DNA of 64,000 nt from Epiperipatus broadwayi (GCA_028023455.1 JAQFVV010007281.1:51136-115135); one strand, 5' to 3'. Numbered from the stretch's first letter, positions 23,400-40,469 are shown. Made by a program: numbers and translations. Notes: generated by a model not told the origin, from the sequence alone.

Positions 23400-23472
23400 A
23401 CAGGAATAAAGAAACTAGATCTAAACACAAACTCTGAGCGTTTATGAAACAATTTCTATTCAGCTTGCAAGC

Positions 23473-26400
23473 ACCAGAAATATTATTTTAATTGTGTGCT
23501 ATTATATCACTAACATCTGATATTATATTATTTTAAAAAAAATGAAATACGCAAAATTTAAAAATTTTTTTTATTTATGATTTAAAACTAGGATTAGAAG
23601 TATTTATAGGTGAAATTTAAAATTTATTAGATGTTTAGGGCTTACTTTAGGGTATAATTAATGATAGGATGGGGGTGGCTTGTTATACCCATAGTCTGGT
23701 CAGTTTGAGTTGGAGATAATTTGTTTTGTTTGTTCACAAATAAATAGTTAGACTTATTTGAGTGATTCTCTAGTTCATTTGCTTTACACAATTTAATTTA
23801 TAGAATAAACAGTGAAATATGTTTCACTCATTATCATTAAAATAGTCATTTAGTCATATCAGTTTAGTGTCTAGAGTGCATTGTTAGTAGGTATTCATGT
23901 ATGTTAATATCATTATTCAACTTCATTTTTCATTCATATGCTTCATTAAATCATTAAATATCCCATTTCATACTAAATATTTAATTTCATAAATAATAGT
24001 ATCTAAAACCAGCTAAACTATTATTTTAAGTGAATTAATTGAGCACTGAACTAATGAATTATTAAAGAATAATTATAAAACAAAATAATTTATTTATTAA
24101 AGTAATTGTTATTAGTTTTTATTCTGTTGTTTTAAAAGTACAGAATATTTAATTCTTAATTCAATTTAATATTTTTTTTATTTATTTAAAAGACAGAATG
24201 ATATTTTCCCCCCACTTATTTTTTTTTAAGACACAAGTTTCTTGCATAAATTAAGTTGTGATTTCTGTCTGTTGAACTTTGAACTTTCAGATATTGTGCT
24301 ATTGTAAGAGAAAAAAGTGTGAGGTAATCTTTTAAAAAAATCTATAAAAAGAGCAACATACTACTTCTATATATCACACTACTACTCCTGTATTACAATC
24401 CTCCACTTCAACAGCTAACTACTAACTGCTAAAAGATCTTCCAATACTGTTTTATTTTAACAAAGTTTAATAGTATAATTTGTTTTTTTCCTTCCAAAGT
24501 TCAAACTGAAAGTTTAAAATGTAATATTTGTTTGCAAATATGAATACTTAAACCACCAATAGATACTCAATTTTATTCTGGCTGACTATTTAAATTGTCC
24601 AACCATTGTCTGAAATACATGTAAGTGTTATGTTATATTATTCAAGTTAAATTATTACTATTTAAGAAAATGGGAATGCATGATAGGATTATAAATTTAT
24701 TTTATTTAAATTTAAACTTAATGGAAAAGAAGGAAAAAAATGTTTTTTTTATTTTCTAAAATTCAGTTTCTTAAGTTTTAATCATATTATGAATAGAATA
24801 ATTGCAACGTGCATCATTTATATGTGGAAAATGTGTGAACTTTTATTGAACATTTCCAGAATTCTATTTAATAAGTTTCATGCTAATTGTAAAAGAAAAT
24901 TTAAAAATATACATAAGAATTACGTAATTTTATCATCATATTTATTAGAACAGTGGCATAATTATTTCTACTTTTACCCATTGAAAAGAAAAATATACAA
25001 AATTAAATATGTCATTGAATGTACTTTAATAATTACTTGTTCTTCAAGATTAATAGGAGGAATAAATTTATAAATGGATAAAGTTATATGACATTGCTGT
25101 ATTAATATTGCCAATTAATCCATCTAAATAAATATTATTAATTGAATAATTACATGTATTTCTGAAAGGCTTTATAATTGTGAAATCAAATTTTAAATAT
25201 GGCCTAGGAATGAAGTACAAACTTTTATTTTATTTGCGTTGTGAAATACTCATTGCTTAATTAATGAAATTCCATATAATATCAACAGCATATCATTAGT
25301 TGATAACTAAAAAACATTGAATCTGCTCTTATAGATTTAACAAAATATTGTTTTGTTTGTCCTGCAGGAAATGTGTCATTTTGTGTCAATATTTATCCTT
25401 GTGTGTTTACTGTTTAGTATTACTCTTATTCATTTGGAGACATGACAAGGAAAGTCATGTAAAAACTATTAATAAACTTTTCATTTCAATTAAGAAGAAA
25501 GAAAAAAAGAACTTTATTATTATTTAATAGTATTTTAGATAGTTAGTGCTAATTTAAGACATGTTTATTATATGTATTATTATATTTTTGTTCTACTAAA
25601 ACATCTCATTAAATGTATGATAAATGAAATATCATACAGGGTATTTTTTTATTATTGTTATTATTTTAATATAAGTTTTGGTTGTGTGTTAGTAACACAC
25701 ATGCATGCGAAAAATGGAAGAGTCTATTTATAGTTTGAAAAGAGTAAATAATTATTCTAAAAGAGTTTCATTGTATTAAATCTTACTGTATATATTTTTA
25801 ATATAGATTAGAAAACCATTATTTTCAATAATTATTTCGTCTATAATATACAGCTTTATTATTTATCTAAGTTCAATTTTACTTTAGATCTGTGCTAATT
25901 TGAATTCACTGTAAAAATTATTTTGTCTTCCTTTGCCCACAGTAATTATTACTTTGTGTTCCAAGTATTATTAGAATGTTACCAAGTCCTAAATATTATG
26001 AGATATGAAATATTTATTGTTTAACACTTTTATGAATTAGTAACTAATATTTTAATAGTAATTCTCTGATTACTGTGATTTTAAATGGTCTGTGTATCAT
26101 TATGCTTATACATGTGTGTGTCCAGTAGCTATAATCATATATTGATTGCAAATACAAATGATATATAATCAATCGGTTTTGGAGGAAGTGGATGGTTAAT
26201 TGTTTGGAAGGATTAGAGATGTATTTAAGTGAGAATTATTGTTATTTATTATGCTTGAATGGAAAAGTATTTTGTGGCTATATGTAGTACAGTTAGTAAT
26301 GTTTTATAGTATTTTGGGGGTTGAGTAAGCTCTCCCCTTTTGTTATTTGAATGTTTAAACATGGATAGATTGCCTAGTATAGTATATGGGATCAAGTAAT

Positions 26401-28470
26401 CCCTTCTTTTCTGTGTATTGAAGTATTTTGATAGGAGTACATTAAATCCTTCAGTTTTGATATTTGGTATTACAAATTAAAGTATATGAAGTCAAGTGTA
26501 TTATTCCCCCTGATTATTTGGTGAAGAGATGTATTTCCACCAGTTTATTTAGTCTCAGAAGTAGACTTGGAAGTTATTGTGTTGATATTTATCTGATTTA
26601 AATTGCAAAATCTTTTATCCCCATGTGTATTGAATGTTTTTCCAGCTTAAACTATAGCCATGTGCCATATAATTTATTGATAAAAAGAAGAATAAAGGAA
26701 GAATAGATTTTCTTACAAAACAGCTCTAATAAAGTTAGTAACTAAAGCTTCATTGACCATTGCCTTCATCCGTTTTATGATCATATTGTAACTTCATAAA
26801 ATAACCGATTAGATTGATTAGAATTAATTATTTACTTATTCTTTGACACACAGCATAATACAGACTCATACATAGTGTTAATTTGAAAGATATAGGAAAA
26901 TCCATTAGTAATGTACAACTTTAATTATTATTTTAAAACATTTTATAGTGATCATTTAAGTTTCATATCATTATTTTTTATCATTCAGTCATCATTTGAT
27001 TAAGTAAGCAAGCAAAGATAAAAGACAGTTAATGAATAACATTATTTATTTCTATTTTGGAAAAATAAAAAAAGTTATTTAATAGAATATTTTATTTCAA
27101 TGTTGCAAAGGCAAATGTATTTAATTACTGGAATTATTTAGTTCATTTTTGCAAGATATGATTTGGTAAGAATTTGTTTAATTAATGGAACTATTAATTT
27201 TATTTTTCAAAATCTATTTTTTATATTATTCTTAGGTTTTGTACCCCTTTACTTTAGTTATAGTTACTGTGCATTTGAAGTAAAATGCAAATTTTTAATT
27301 TTACTTTATAGTGTAATGAAGATATTTAATCCCTGTTTTGTTTGTCATAGTTTTATTAAGTTAATTAATAATTAAGTGCTATAAAGCAAAATGTTAAACA
27401 CAAGATAAATATTATAGTTGATTACTAAAAGTATAAGATTATATTTCTTCACTTGTACAGGTCTATCAGAAGTAACTGATAACTAAAACTATTTGTTTTA
27501 TAGTAAATATGTGGATTTATTTTGGGTTCATTATTTAATAAGAATATAAGGTGTTTCACAAATCTATCAGTATGTTTAGATAGATATAATGTATTAGATG
27601 TGAAATTTAAGAAATCATCTTGTGTTATTGATTTATGAAAATTGTAACTAGTGATGCTAAGTGCATTCAAAATTTGTACTCATACCAATGAGAAAAGATT
27701 AAATGTTTGATTAACTATTTTTTTTTATTAATAAATATTTTATTTTTTAAAATTGAATTTAGAAGTCTTCTCTGACATTCATTCGTTGTTTCATATTTCC
27801 ACACATGCTCACACATTTATTTTATTTAATGTAATATAATTATATTTTCATTTAATTATGATAAACATCTAGATATGATGATATTAATTTCCTTGATCCA
27901 AATACTGTATGAGATGCCAATTATCTACTGATTCTGTTAAAAGGTTTTATTATTTAGTAATTGTTTAGATGATGAATTGAAATCAAAATGTGCCTGATTT
28001 CTTTCATTATCTAACTGCTATTATTTAGTTAGGGTATTGCTTGGTTTATATTATTGTTGTCATAATATTAAATAATAGTTATTGAGAGATAGAGATTTTA
28101 GATTAAGCCATACCATCAGTTAATTCTCTGAGATCTTTAATATTTAATTCAGATCAAATAATAAATTCAGTTAATTAGATTAGATTAGTGTTTAATTAAA
28201 ATTTAGTAATGATAGGTTTAGTTTAAGTTCAGATCCAGTTTGTTATACATTATAGTTTTTAAATATTATATTTTAGTTATTAGTTTAATTTTCTAATATT
28301 GTAGAGGTTGTTCAGTGAATGTGGATGATGGGAGGAGGTGAAATATAGATTATAATTAGTTAATTTTAGATGAGTATAATTTTACCAATATAAATCTTGT
28401 TTATTTAGAACTTGATAGATATTTTATTCCTATCAATTATAATATTTTCTCCCACATCTAATGTACATTG
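23473..28470. other. Unassigned AT-rich stretch
   Basis: I see no supportable gene, RNA gene or transposon domain. ORFs here are short and of low complexity. Around 26,300-26,650 there are loosely recurring phrases of the type TGTGTATTGAATG next to CCCC runs, possibly a worn-out minisatellite. Confidence 0.5.
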
Positions 28471-28479
28471 TACACCTCA

Positions 28480-28638
28480 TACACCTCTGTATCCCTCAAC
28501 TGAGTAAGTTTAAGGTGAAACTTTAATTAAGAGCCTCATAAGTAAATTTAAAATAAAGTTAGTTTGATAATTTATTCTATGTTTGATAGAATTGGCACCC
28601 CCAGGTATTTTTTAGTGATGGTGATCGGAGGGGAGGGG

Positions 28639-28641
<3 letters not shown>
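28480..28641 (+). repeat. Family-D right terminus, second copy
   Basis: About 160 bases match the right end of family D copy 1 (18,810-18,990): CTCAACTGAG, then a region ending ATAGAATTGG, then a G-rich tract immediately before a (TA)n. The orientation is the same as copy 1. Similarity is not obvious further left. Confidence 0.55.

Positions 28642-28700
<59 letters not shown>
28642..28700. repeat. (TA)n microsatellite
   Basis: Uninterrupted TA repeat following a family-D terminus. Confidence 0.97.
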
Positions 28701-28704
<4 letters not shown>

Positions 28705-28735
28705 TAAATATATAAAAAAAAATAAATAAAAAACA

Positions 28736-29711
28736 CACCTGGGTCTTGTTTTATGCAGTAGATAGGTTACACAGAAAAACCGCATTAAAAAAAATTGCAC
28801 AAAATTAGACGTAATTTATCTTGAACAATGGGGGATAGAGGTTGTAATTTTCAGAATCTGCATAAAAGCAAAGCAACAAATAAAAATTACTTTAAAATTC
28901 GCATTAAAAATTGAGCAAATAAAGTATGACTAATAAAAAATTTCAAATATTTGAAAAAAAATAATACAAGACAAACTTTTTTTACTTTTTTTATTAACTA
29001 CAATATTTAATTTTACATTTTTCATACATATTTTAATCATTACCGCTAGTGTTCATTTGTAAAGTGGAAAAAAATCAGATTCGATATGATGTGATGTATT
29101 GTAGCTTCTTCTTAAATGAAGTCAAGAATCGCTCAACAATTATGTCCAGAGAAACCTGTTAGCCACTTTAATTTTATTAGTGATGTGATGTACAACTTGT
29201 GCCATTTTCAGTCTTGTGCTGTGTTAATGATTTTCTGTTTCTATATTTAAAAAATGAGATCATAATCAAAACAAAAAAATTATACATTACCATTAGAAAC
29301 ATTATTTTCAGTTTATAAAATCGTTGTTTTTTATTTAAAAAATTTAAATGATTATTTATTTCTGTTATATATGATAAAATATACGTTTTAAAATATTATT
29401 TTTTTTGAATATTTATTGTGATATTTTTATATGTACGTATAAATCTATTATTATTATTTACTCATTAGTATAAAATGGGTATTTACATAAAAGCTAAGTT
29501 CTAAATACAGCTTCAGACCATATTCACGTTAGTTGCTAATATAATGTTATATTTTTGTAAAAAAAAGTATTTCAAGTCAAAATAAGTTATTAAATAATTT
29601 AAATGTCTTGATATTTAATAAATATAGTAAAATATGAAAGATATTAAGAAAAAAAAATCACTTAACTTCAAATTCGCATTAAAATAATCCGCATAAAATG
29701 AGACCCAGGTG
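28736..29711 (+). mobile_element. MITE-like element, copy 1
   Basis: Terminal inverted repeats begin CACCTGGGTCT and continue TTTTATGC on both ends. The interior is AT-rich and non-coding. A second, inverted copy lies at 48,088-48,965. Here the flanks are CA/TG rather than TA, so the target site has mutated. The ends recall pogo/Tigger-type elements, but no transposase is present. Confidence 0.75.
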
Positions 29712-29718
29712 TGTGTAT

Positions 29719-29722
29719 GTAA

Positions 29723-29754
<32 letters not shown>

Positions 29755-29755
29755 T
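29719..29755. repeat. (CA)n(TA)n microsatellite
   Basis: ACACAC repeat passing into TATATA directly beside the MITE-like element. Confidence 0.9.
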
Positions 29756-30465
29756 GTAATTTTTAATTTAGGATTTTTTATTTATTATTTCGATTTAAAT
29801 AGAATTTTAGCTTGTTTAAAAGAAAATGTAGTTTTTTTTTTGTTTGTTTTAAGTATGTATTGAGATAATTTTGACATTTGTTTGGTAGATATTCTGTGTT
29901 AGATTTTGTAACCAATCAGGGGGGAAGGGGTTTGTTAAATTTATAGTCATTTATGAAAAGTGTCATTTTTGAATATTGCGGTTTTACTGTATTTTTTTTA
30001 CTTTATGATGAAAACCAGTTCTCTGGTTGAAATATATTATTTCTTGGATTTATAAATCTTTTTTGTATATATATATATATATGAAAAATATTTATCTATA
30101 TTAAATAATATCAATTCGAATTACAAGTGTCAAACTAACTCAACCCACATCTTTGCCATCATCGACTTTAGATAAAAATAATAATGACTATTATAAGTCA
30201 TTTACTGAACTATATTGTATATTTTTATTGTATTTTTATTTATATGAATTTAAAACAATATAAGTAGTATTGAGATTATTTAATATATTGATAGAGATAT
30301 TACATTTGGGAAAGACACATGTGAATAACTCCATGTGCCTGGGTGATTAATTTAAAAAATACACATATTAACCTTTAAGGTAGTTGTTGCTTATATCACA
30401 TGTGGCCACTGTGTGATGCTGCAGTACCATCAACAAGCCACAAGAAGTACGCAAGTGATAAATTT
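29756..30465. other. Unassigned AT-rich stretch
   Basis: No gene or repeat match. A short (TA)n occurs at about 30,066-30,082. Confidence 0.4.
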
Positions 30466-30469
30466 CTAT

Positions 30470-30722
30470 TCAAAAATGACTGAAATCATTGATGGAACAA
30501 AAAATAAAAAATAGCTGAAAGTATCAATGAAACAAATAATAAAATAAAATATCGCTGAAATTAATGATGGAACAAAAAATAATATAAAAATCACTGAAAT
30601 CATCAATGGAACAAAAATAAAAATTATCCCTGAAATCATCGATGGAACAATAAATAAAAATAAACAATTCCTGAAATCAACAATGAAAGAATAAATAAAA
30701 AAGAAAACTAAAATCATCGTCA
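30470..30722. repeat. Degenerate minisatellite
   Basis: The phrase CTGAAATCATCGATGGAAC recurs about six times at spacings near 40-60 bases, with A-rich linkers. Translated on the minus strand it gives a false hydrophobic ORF. Confidence 0.75.
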
Positions 30723-31205
30723 TGTCCCCAATGAAAAATTTCTATCCAAAAATAGCTGAAATGGACAAAATAAAATGAGTAAATATCACAATTCCTTCTA
30801 AAATACAAATTAAAAAAACCCCAATAAAATGTTATGAAATTCGAATTACAACAAAAACAGAAAAACTATCATGTAAATGTCTACAAAAGAAACAGTGGCA
30901 GATGGGGCTTCATTAAAATGGCACATGAGTTACCAAAACAGAATTTCATCAATATTTAGCTTTCAACATTTATAAATATGCATCTATGATCAACATCGAT
31001 TATATAAACTAAAAAGAACATTTCACAAAGTTTCTATTTATGAAATTAATTATCCTCTGCTTTGAAATTATGGCATATCACCAAAAATAAGACAAACGTG
31101 AACTCAAATCCCCCAATGAAGAATTTCTAACCAAAAGTAGCTGAAATGGACACATTGAAATGATAGATTTTCACAATTCCTTCTAAAATAGAAATTAAAA
31201 AAAAT
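30722..31205 (+). repeat. Pair of ~95-bp direct repeats
   Basis: About 30,722-30,820 and 31,105-31,205 share CCCCAATGAA, TAGCTGAAATGGACA and CACAATTCCTTCTAAAATA in the same order. They are separated by about 285 bases with no recognised content. Confidence 0.75.
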
Positions 31206-31429
31206 TTCATCTTGCAAAGTCAAAGATGTTACATAAAATATTTATCCAAAAATAAAAATAATAATTACTAGATTTTAGTGAATATCATTTATCATACGAT
31301 GTTTACTAATCATAATATATTCCTATTTAGCCTTACTTTAGTATGATATAATTGTAATCATCAATATATTTTTATTATTCAATAAACAAAAAAAAATATT
31401 ATGCATATTCCTTACATTTATTGTATATT

Positions 31430-34996
<3,567 letters not shown>

Positions 34997-35064
34997 ATAT
35001 ATATATATATATATATATATATGGGACTAAACCATGTATATATATATATATATATATGGGACTA

Positions 35065-35158
<94 letters not shown>
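34997..35158. repeat. (TA)n cluster with GGGACTAAACCAT spacers
   Basis: Three TA arrays are separated by GGGACTAAACCATG and GGGACTAAACTA. The same spacer occurs at 35,257 and 41,711, always beside TA arrays. Confidence 0.9.
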
Positions 35159-35161
<3 letters not shown>

Positions 35162-35370
35162 AAAAACAATAATAAAATAAGCAACACCAATCTTTGATTG
35201 GATTTGTAATTAATCTACTGTAGATTAATTACAAATCCAATCACAAGATTGAGTGTTGTATATGGGACTAAACCATATATATATATATAGGCAAATGAAC
35301 AATAATAAAATAAGTCAACACTCAATCTTGTGATTGGATTTGTAATTAATCTACTGTAGACCAGGCCAAC
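35159..35370. repeat. Palindromic repeat block
   Basis: A near-perfect palindrome at 35,196-35,242 is built from GATTGGATTTGTAATTAATC and its complement, meeting at CTACTGTAG. A further direct copy lies at 35,290-35,365, with the shared lead AACAATAATAAAATAAG. No coding. Confidence 0.85.
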
Positions 35371-36024
35371 TATTTAGCCATGGTCAGCTTGGGCAATTAT
35401 ATAAAATTTAATTTGGATGCACAAACCTAAGTGCTAATCTCATAGAAAATATGACACCAAAACAATAATGTTGAAATATTAAAACATGCTGATTATCATC
35501 TATGCTTTGACCACTTAGTACAATTAGTGAACTCAAAAACTATAAATTAAAATTTAATAGAGACTAAAATAAATAAAATATAGTGCATGGTCATTGAAGA
35601 ATGTACTATTTTTGTCAATCCAGAATCATCATCATTATCATCTGAATGCCCATACACTAAATATGCATGTGCTTATTCTATATAGAAGTTATGCATGGAT
35701 TTTTTATCAAGAAGCAATAACTCTAATTTATTACTAGAAGAGTAAAATAAATAAATTATCTTATTATAAATCACCTTAAGCAAGTCAAGGGCTTCCACTA
35801 TTTATAAATAACTGGCTTTATTGGAGTCACAAAAAAATTAAATCCTAGAATATAAGCTGTCATGATATATAGTCACACATATACTGCACTTCATGAAACA
35901 GTAATTGGATAGAATAAAATAATTAAGACTAGAAATAATATTTTTTTAAAAATAATTATTTAATATCTAATTAGGAACAACAAAAACCAAGATGACATGA
36001 TAGTATAACGTATAAAATACTCAT

Positions 36025-36107
<83 letters not shown>

Positions 36108-37070
36108 TATATAAAAAACTGACAAAAAATAATCTAGACCGTTTGTAATGGAAATAATCTAAAAAAATCTATTTCCATCATACTCCTCATTGGGAGCAGT
36201 CATTTGCAATGGATCAGTAGTATTATATCAATTACCAATAACAATGTAAGCAGTTTAATACCCAAATAGGAGAAACTGCACTGCAATTAACTGTTTTACT
36301 CTTTATCTTATTGTTTTTTATATATCTGGGAGCCACTAGGCTATCCAAACATAGGTAACACTACATGCGATACTTACTTATAATTGTACCTGGTTTGAAC
36401 CTCAGTTGGTACTTTATTTATAATATTATGTAGAATTATCCATTTCATAACAATAAATCATCTGAACTTGTGTTAATGTTAAAATATCATCATTATTCTT
36501 TAATTGTGCAAATAAATTATTATACAAATTATCATATAGATCACATTTAATAGTTTAACATCAAAAAAACATTTTAGAAGATCATATTTCATAATTTAAC
36601 ATTATAACTCTTTTAAGATCATATTTAATAATATTATACGTTTTATTAGTTCATATTTAATACTAAAGATTATCGATGGTTGTCATATTTCTTATGCTGT
36701 TTCTCCAAAAGTAAAAAAAAAAAAAAAACAAAGTGAAAAACTTCATTTATATGACCGTTTAATATATTTATTTACAATATTTATTAAGTAATAAAATAAT
36801 GATGATAATGATGGCAATCATACTTCTAGTCACAGCTTTATGCTTAATTCACAACAGAAATCGTATCTTTTATCAATTTATAATTATTTACTAAAATGTT
36901 ATTACACCTGTCAATTCTCCTAATGATCGGAATTCACTAGTGATGATGATGACTAAACTATTTTTACAAGATCATAATTAACTCCATAAAACGCAGAAAC
37001 TTCTTTTAATCAAAAAAATAAATGTTATTATTCGTTAGTCATCAGAATAAAAATAGAAAAAATTATATAA
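35371..37070. other. Unassigned AT-rich stretch with one (TA)n
   Basis: It contains a (TA)n at about 36,024-36,105 and nothing else I can name. No gene seen. Confidence 0.4.
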
Positions 37071-37075
37071 TTAAT

Positions 37076-37245
37076 AATGCGGGATTTGAACTCAGACTTT
37101 CACATGCCTCACCATTCTCAGTGCCATCCTATCTTTCTGACCCACCTGAGCACACATACATTGCAGGGGGTCAGCAGTATAGTATGCCACTGAGAGAGTT
37201 AGAATATGTAAAAGTCTGAGTTCGAATCCCACAGACATTACATAT
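37076..37245. mobile_element. Two tRNA-related SINE heads in head-to-head orientation
   Basis: The right half, read on the plus strand, ends in a clear Pol III B box GTTCGAATCC (37,220-37,229). The left half, read on the minus strand, ends in GTTCAAATCC (37,082-37,091). Both have GTCAG near the start and end in AAGTCTGAGTTC. No cloverleaf can be closed, so it is not a functional tRNA gene. The left half matches the tRNA-like part of family C (CAGGTG, then ATGTGAAAGTCTG). Confidence 0.7.
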
Positions 37246-37249
37246 TAAC

Positions 37250-38621
37250 ATGCAGGTTTAATCCTGTACAACGTAGTAATTAATAATAAAAATTAATTAC
37301 ATTCAGATAATAATAATAACAAAAAATTTTTCCCCTCTTCCTCTAATGTTATTTAAACTCCACCTTTACTATCATATAGCATTATATGAGTATATTCTTC
37401 TCTGTAGTATGTGAATAGAAGTCTCATATCATACAAAATTTTAAACACCCGATGCACGCAAATACTTACATATTGTACGTAACAAATTTTATGTCTATAA
37501 ACTTAAAAAACAATAATCGAGAAATATTTAGAGAAAATTTAGAAAGTATAAAGATAGGAATATTTAAAAATATACATCTGTCCCTGGTTATTTATCTCAA
37601 TTTCCATTAATCTAAGTTGCTAATTATTTTAGAATCTATTTACTAAATTTCTACCCTCATTCCCTTCTATAGATTTGTATATTCATTACTCAACACATAT
37701 TCGTGTAGTCATATATATCTTTAGGTGTGCGTGTTACTTCCCATTATTTATAAATTTTGTATTTAACCTTTATATATGATAATAATAACATGTACATAAT
37801 AAAAACACTATAAAAAATACATATATAAATGGTTATATGTAATGGTAATCAAATAACACATAATATATTGATAAAGTCAATATTCATCATTATTTAAAAA
37901 AACCTTTTCTAATAATTGGCTCTTATTGTAATACTTTGTAGAAAGAACGAGAGACATATATATATATATATAGAAACAACGAGAGACAAATATATTTATT
38001 TTTTAAAAAAAAAAAAAAATGGTAAGAATCATTGAGAAAAGAAAATTAAAATTGATATCACCAGGCTCCTCTTCGATTTCCAATGGGGAGTTCATTTCAA
38101 TTTGTTTAATGAATTTCATTTTAGAGTCAGCTTGTTCAAGGTTAAAATTTGAATTCAGCCACATATCAATGTTTGACACATGCAGATATATGAATTACAG
38201 TGGTTTTACTGTAAAGTTCCATTTTAAGCTTAAGCTTATAATATTTTCTGTTTTTTTGTGATGATGATGAAGATGTTGCACAGACTGCATATCTTTAAAG
38301 AGATTATTTTAGTATTGGGAAGATTTGATAGGTTTTTTATTTCTTGTTACTTCTGTTCTGGATTTATGCATACACTCATAAATAAATGGATATTTTTCTG
38401 CTTTTAATATATTTTACTATTTTACATTGTGTTTGGTTGTAATTCACCATTGGCAGAGGTGAAGTAATAGCAAGGTTCGGAGTCATTTTAAATCTGTATA
38501 TCAGCCATAGAATCCTATTTGATGATTTCCTTTTCAGATTTAATTCTTTCAATGTGCATAGAGTTCTGTGGATCGTTCAATAGGACTGTCCTAACAATAA
38601 TTGCTTTTTGCTCTACTTTCT
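37250..38621. other. Unassigned stretch
   Basis: No confident gene. Translation of 38,020-38,620 on the minus strand gives interrupted phrases such as NIDMWLNSNFNLEQADSKMK that could be a worn transposon protein. I cannot place them. Confidence 0.35.
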
Positions 38622-38784
38622 GGTATATATATATATATATGATAAACAAAAATGCAAGTTAAAAAACTTGCTAACGCTTGTATTTATGTCCACAGATGGC
38701 GTTTCTACCAAAAACACCAATCAAGCGTATATTCTGTTTACATAAACGTCAGAGTAGCATTCACTATCTCTAACTATAATTCCA

Positions 38785-38828
38785 CTTTCAGATCATGATT
38801 TCAAGCTATTTGCTATCGTCAGTGAAAG
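38785..38828 (-). ncRNA. Hammerhead ribozyme-like motif, family A
   Basis: CTTTCA/TGAAAG stem I, core CTGACGA (N7 is C, allowed), stem II AGC/GCT, GAAA, palindrome ATCATGAT and cleavage-position C. The neighbouring unit (39,019-39,358) has lost this region by deletion. Confidence 0.75.
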
Positions 38829-39616
38829 ACAGGAATAAAGAAACTAGATCTAAACACAAACTCTGAGCGCTTATGAAACAATTTCTATCCAGGCTTGCAA
38901 GCGTGAATTTTTTGCACACGTACTTCAAACTCAAGCAATCCAGATAGAGCTATATGACTCACAGCCCCTAGTCTGCAACTCTATTCATTGCAAGAAGCCC
39001 TCAAAGGGGTACATTTATGATAAACAAAAATGCAAGTTAAAAAACTTGCTAACGCTTGTTTATGTCCACAGAGCGTTCTACCAAAAACACCAATCAAGCG
39101 CATATTCTGTTTACATAAACGTCAGAGTAACATTCACTAACCTTCCACCTAAATTCCACTTTTTTGTATCGTCAGTGAAAGACAGGAATAGAAAAACTAC
39201 ACAAACTCTGAGCGCTTATGAAACAATTTTCTATTCAGCTTGCAAGTTTTGAATTTAATGCTCAAACTCAGCATAGCAAACCAGATAGCTATATGGGGCT
39301 CCCACATAGTAGCCTGCAATCTATATCACAGCAAGAAAGACCTCAAAGGTACATTTATGATAAACAAAAATGCAAGTTAACTTGCATTTTTGTTTATCAT
39401 AAATGTACCTTTGAGGTCTTTCTTGCAATGATATAGATTGCAGAGGCTTCTACTATGTGGTGATGCTGAACTGAGATCAGACCCATATAGCTATCTGGTT
39501 TGCTATGCTGAGTTTGAAGACATTACGTGTCTAAAAAATTCACGCTTGCAAGCTGAATAGAAATTGTTTCATAAACGCTCAGAGTTTGTGTTTAGATCTA
39601 GTTTCTTTATTCCTGT

Positions 39617-39660
39617 CTTTCACTGACGATAGCAAATAGCTTGAAATCATGATCTGAAAG
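39617..39660 (+). ncRNA. Hammerhead ribozyme-like motif, family A
   Basis: Core CTGACGA at 39,623-39,629, complete GAAA and ATCATGAT, and a 6-bp stem I. Predicted cleavage is after C 39,654. Confidence 0.78.
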
Positions 39661-40021
39661 TGGAATTATAGTTAGAGATAGTGAATGCTACTCTGACGTT
39701 TATGTAAACAGAATATACGCTTGATTGGTGTTTTTGGTAGAAAGCCATCTGTGGACATAAATACAAGCGTTAGCAAGTTTTTTAACTTGCATTTTTGTTT
39801 ATCATAAATGTACCTTTGAGGTCTTTCTTGCAATGATATAGATTGCAGAGGCTTCTACTATGTGGTGATGCTGAACTGAGATCAGACCCATATAGCTATC
39901 TGGTTTGCTATGCTGAGTTTGAAGACACGTCGTGTCTTCAAACTCATCGCTTGCAAGCTGAATAGAAATTGTTTCATAAACGCTCAGAGTTTGTGTTTAG
40001 ATCTAGTTTCTTTATTCCTGT

Positions 40022-40064
40022 CTTTCACTGACGATAGCAAATAGCTTGAAATCATGATCTGAAG
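40022..40064 (+). ncRNA. Hammerhead ribozyme-like motif, family A, stem I deletion
   Basis: Core as in the neighbouring unit, but the 3' strand of stem I has lost one A (TGAAG), shortening the helix. Confidence 0.7.
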
Positions 40065-40425
40065 TGGAATTATAGTTAGAGATAGTGAATGCTACTCTGA
40101 CGTTTATGTAAACAGAATATACGCTTGATTGGTGTTTTTGGTAGAAACGCCATCTGTGGACATAAATACAAGCGTTAGCAAGTTTTTTAACTTGCATTTT
40201 TGTTTATCATAAATGTACCTTTGAGGTCTTTCTTGCAATGATATAGATTGCAGAGGCTTCTACTATGTGGTGATGCTGAACTGAGATCAGACCCATATAG
40301 CTATCTGGTTTGCTATGCTGAGTTTGAAGACATTACGTGTCTAAAAATTCACGCTTGCAAGCTGAATAGAAATTGTTTCATAAACGCTCAGAGTTTGTGT
40401 TTAGATCTAGTTTCTTTATTCCTGT

Positions 40426-40469
40426 CTTTCACTGACGATAGCAAATAGCTTGAAATCATGATCTGAAAG
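40426..40469 (+). ncRNA. Hammerhead ribozyme-like motif, family A
   Basis: Core CTGACGA at 40,432-40,438, with all other elements intact. Predicted cleavage is after C 40,463, giving a 404-405-nt monomer with the upstream copies. Confidence 0.78.

Larger units (their letters stand above)
22811..23472 (+). mobile_element. Family-A retrozyme-like array 1, 1.6 units of 404 bp
   Basis: Unit 1 covers 22,811-23,214 and a partial unit 2 covers 23,215-23,472. It starts beside a (TA)n directly after the PLE terminal motif. Each unit opens with CAAAATGCAAGTT and contains TTTATGTCCACAGA, a hammerhead motif on the minus strand and AGATAGCTATATGGG. It has no ORF. Same family as 38,641-40,566. Confidence 0.85.

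Noticed and set aside
30466-30723. 85-aa hydrophobic ORF resembling a membrane protein
   Set aside because: It is the minus-strand translation of an A-rich minisatellite; the apparent membrane segments come from the repeat.
37150-37240. Possible functional tRNA gene
   Set aside because: A good B box is present, but no cloverleaf, anticodon arm or acceptor stem can be formed; it fits a SINE head instead.
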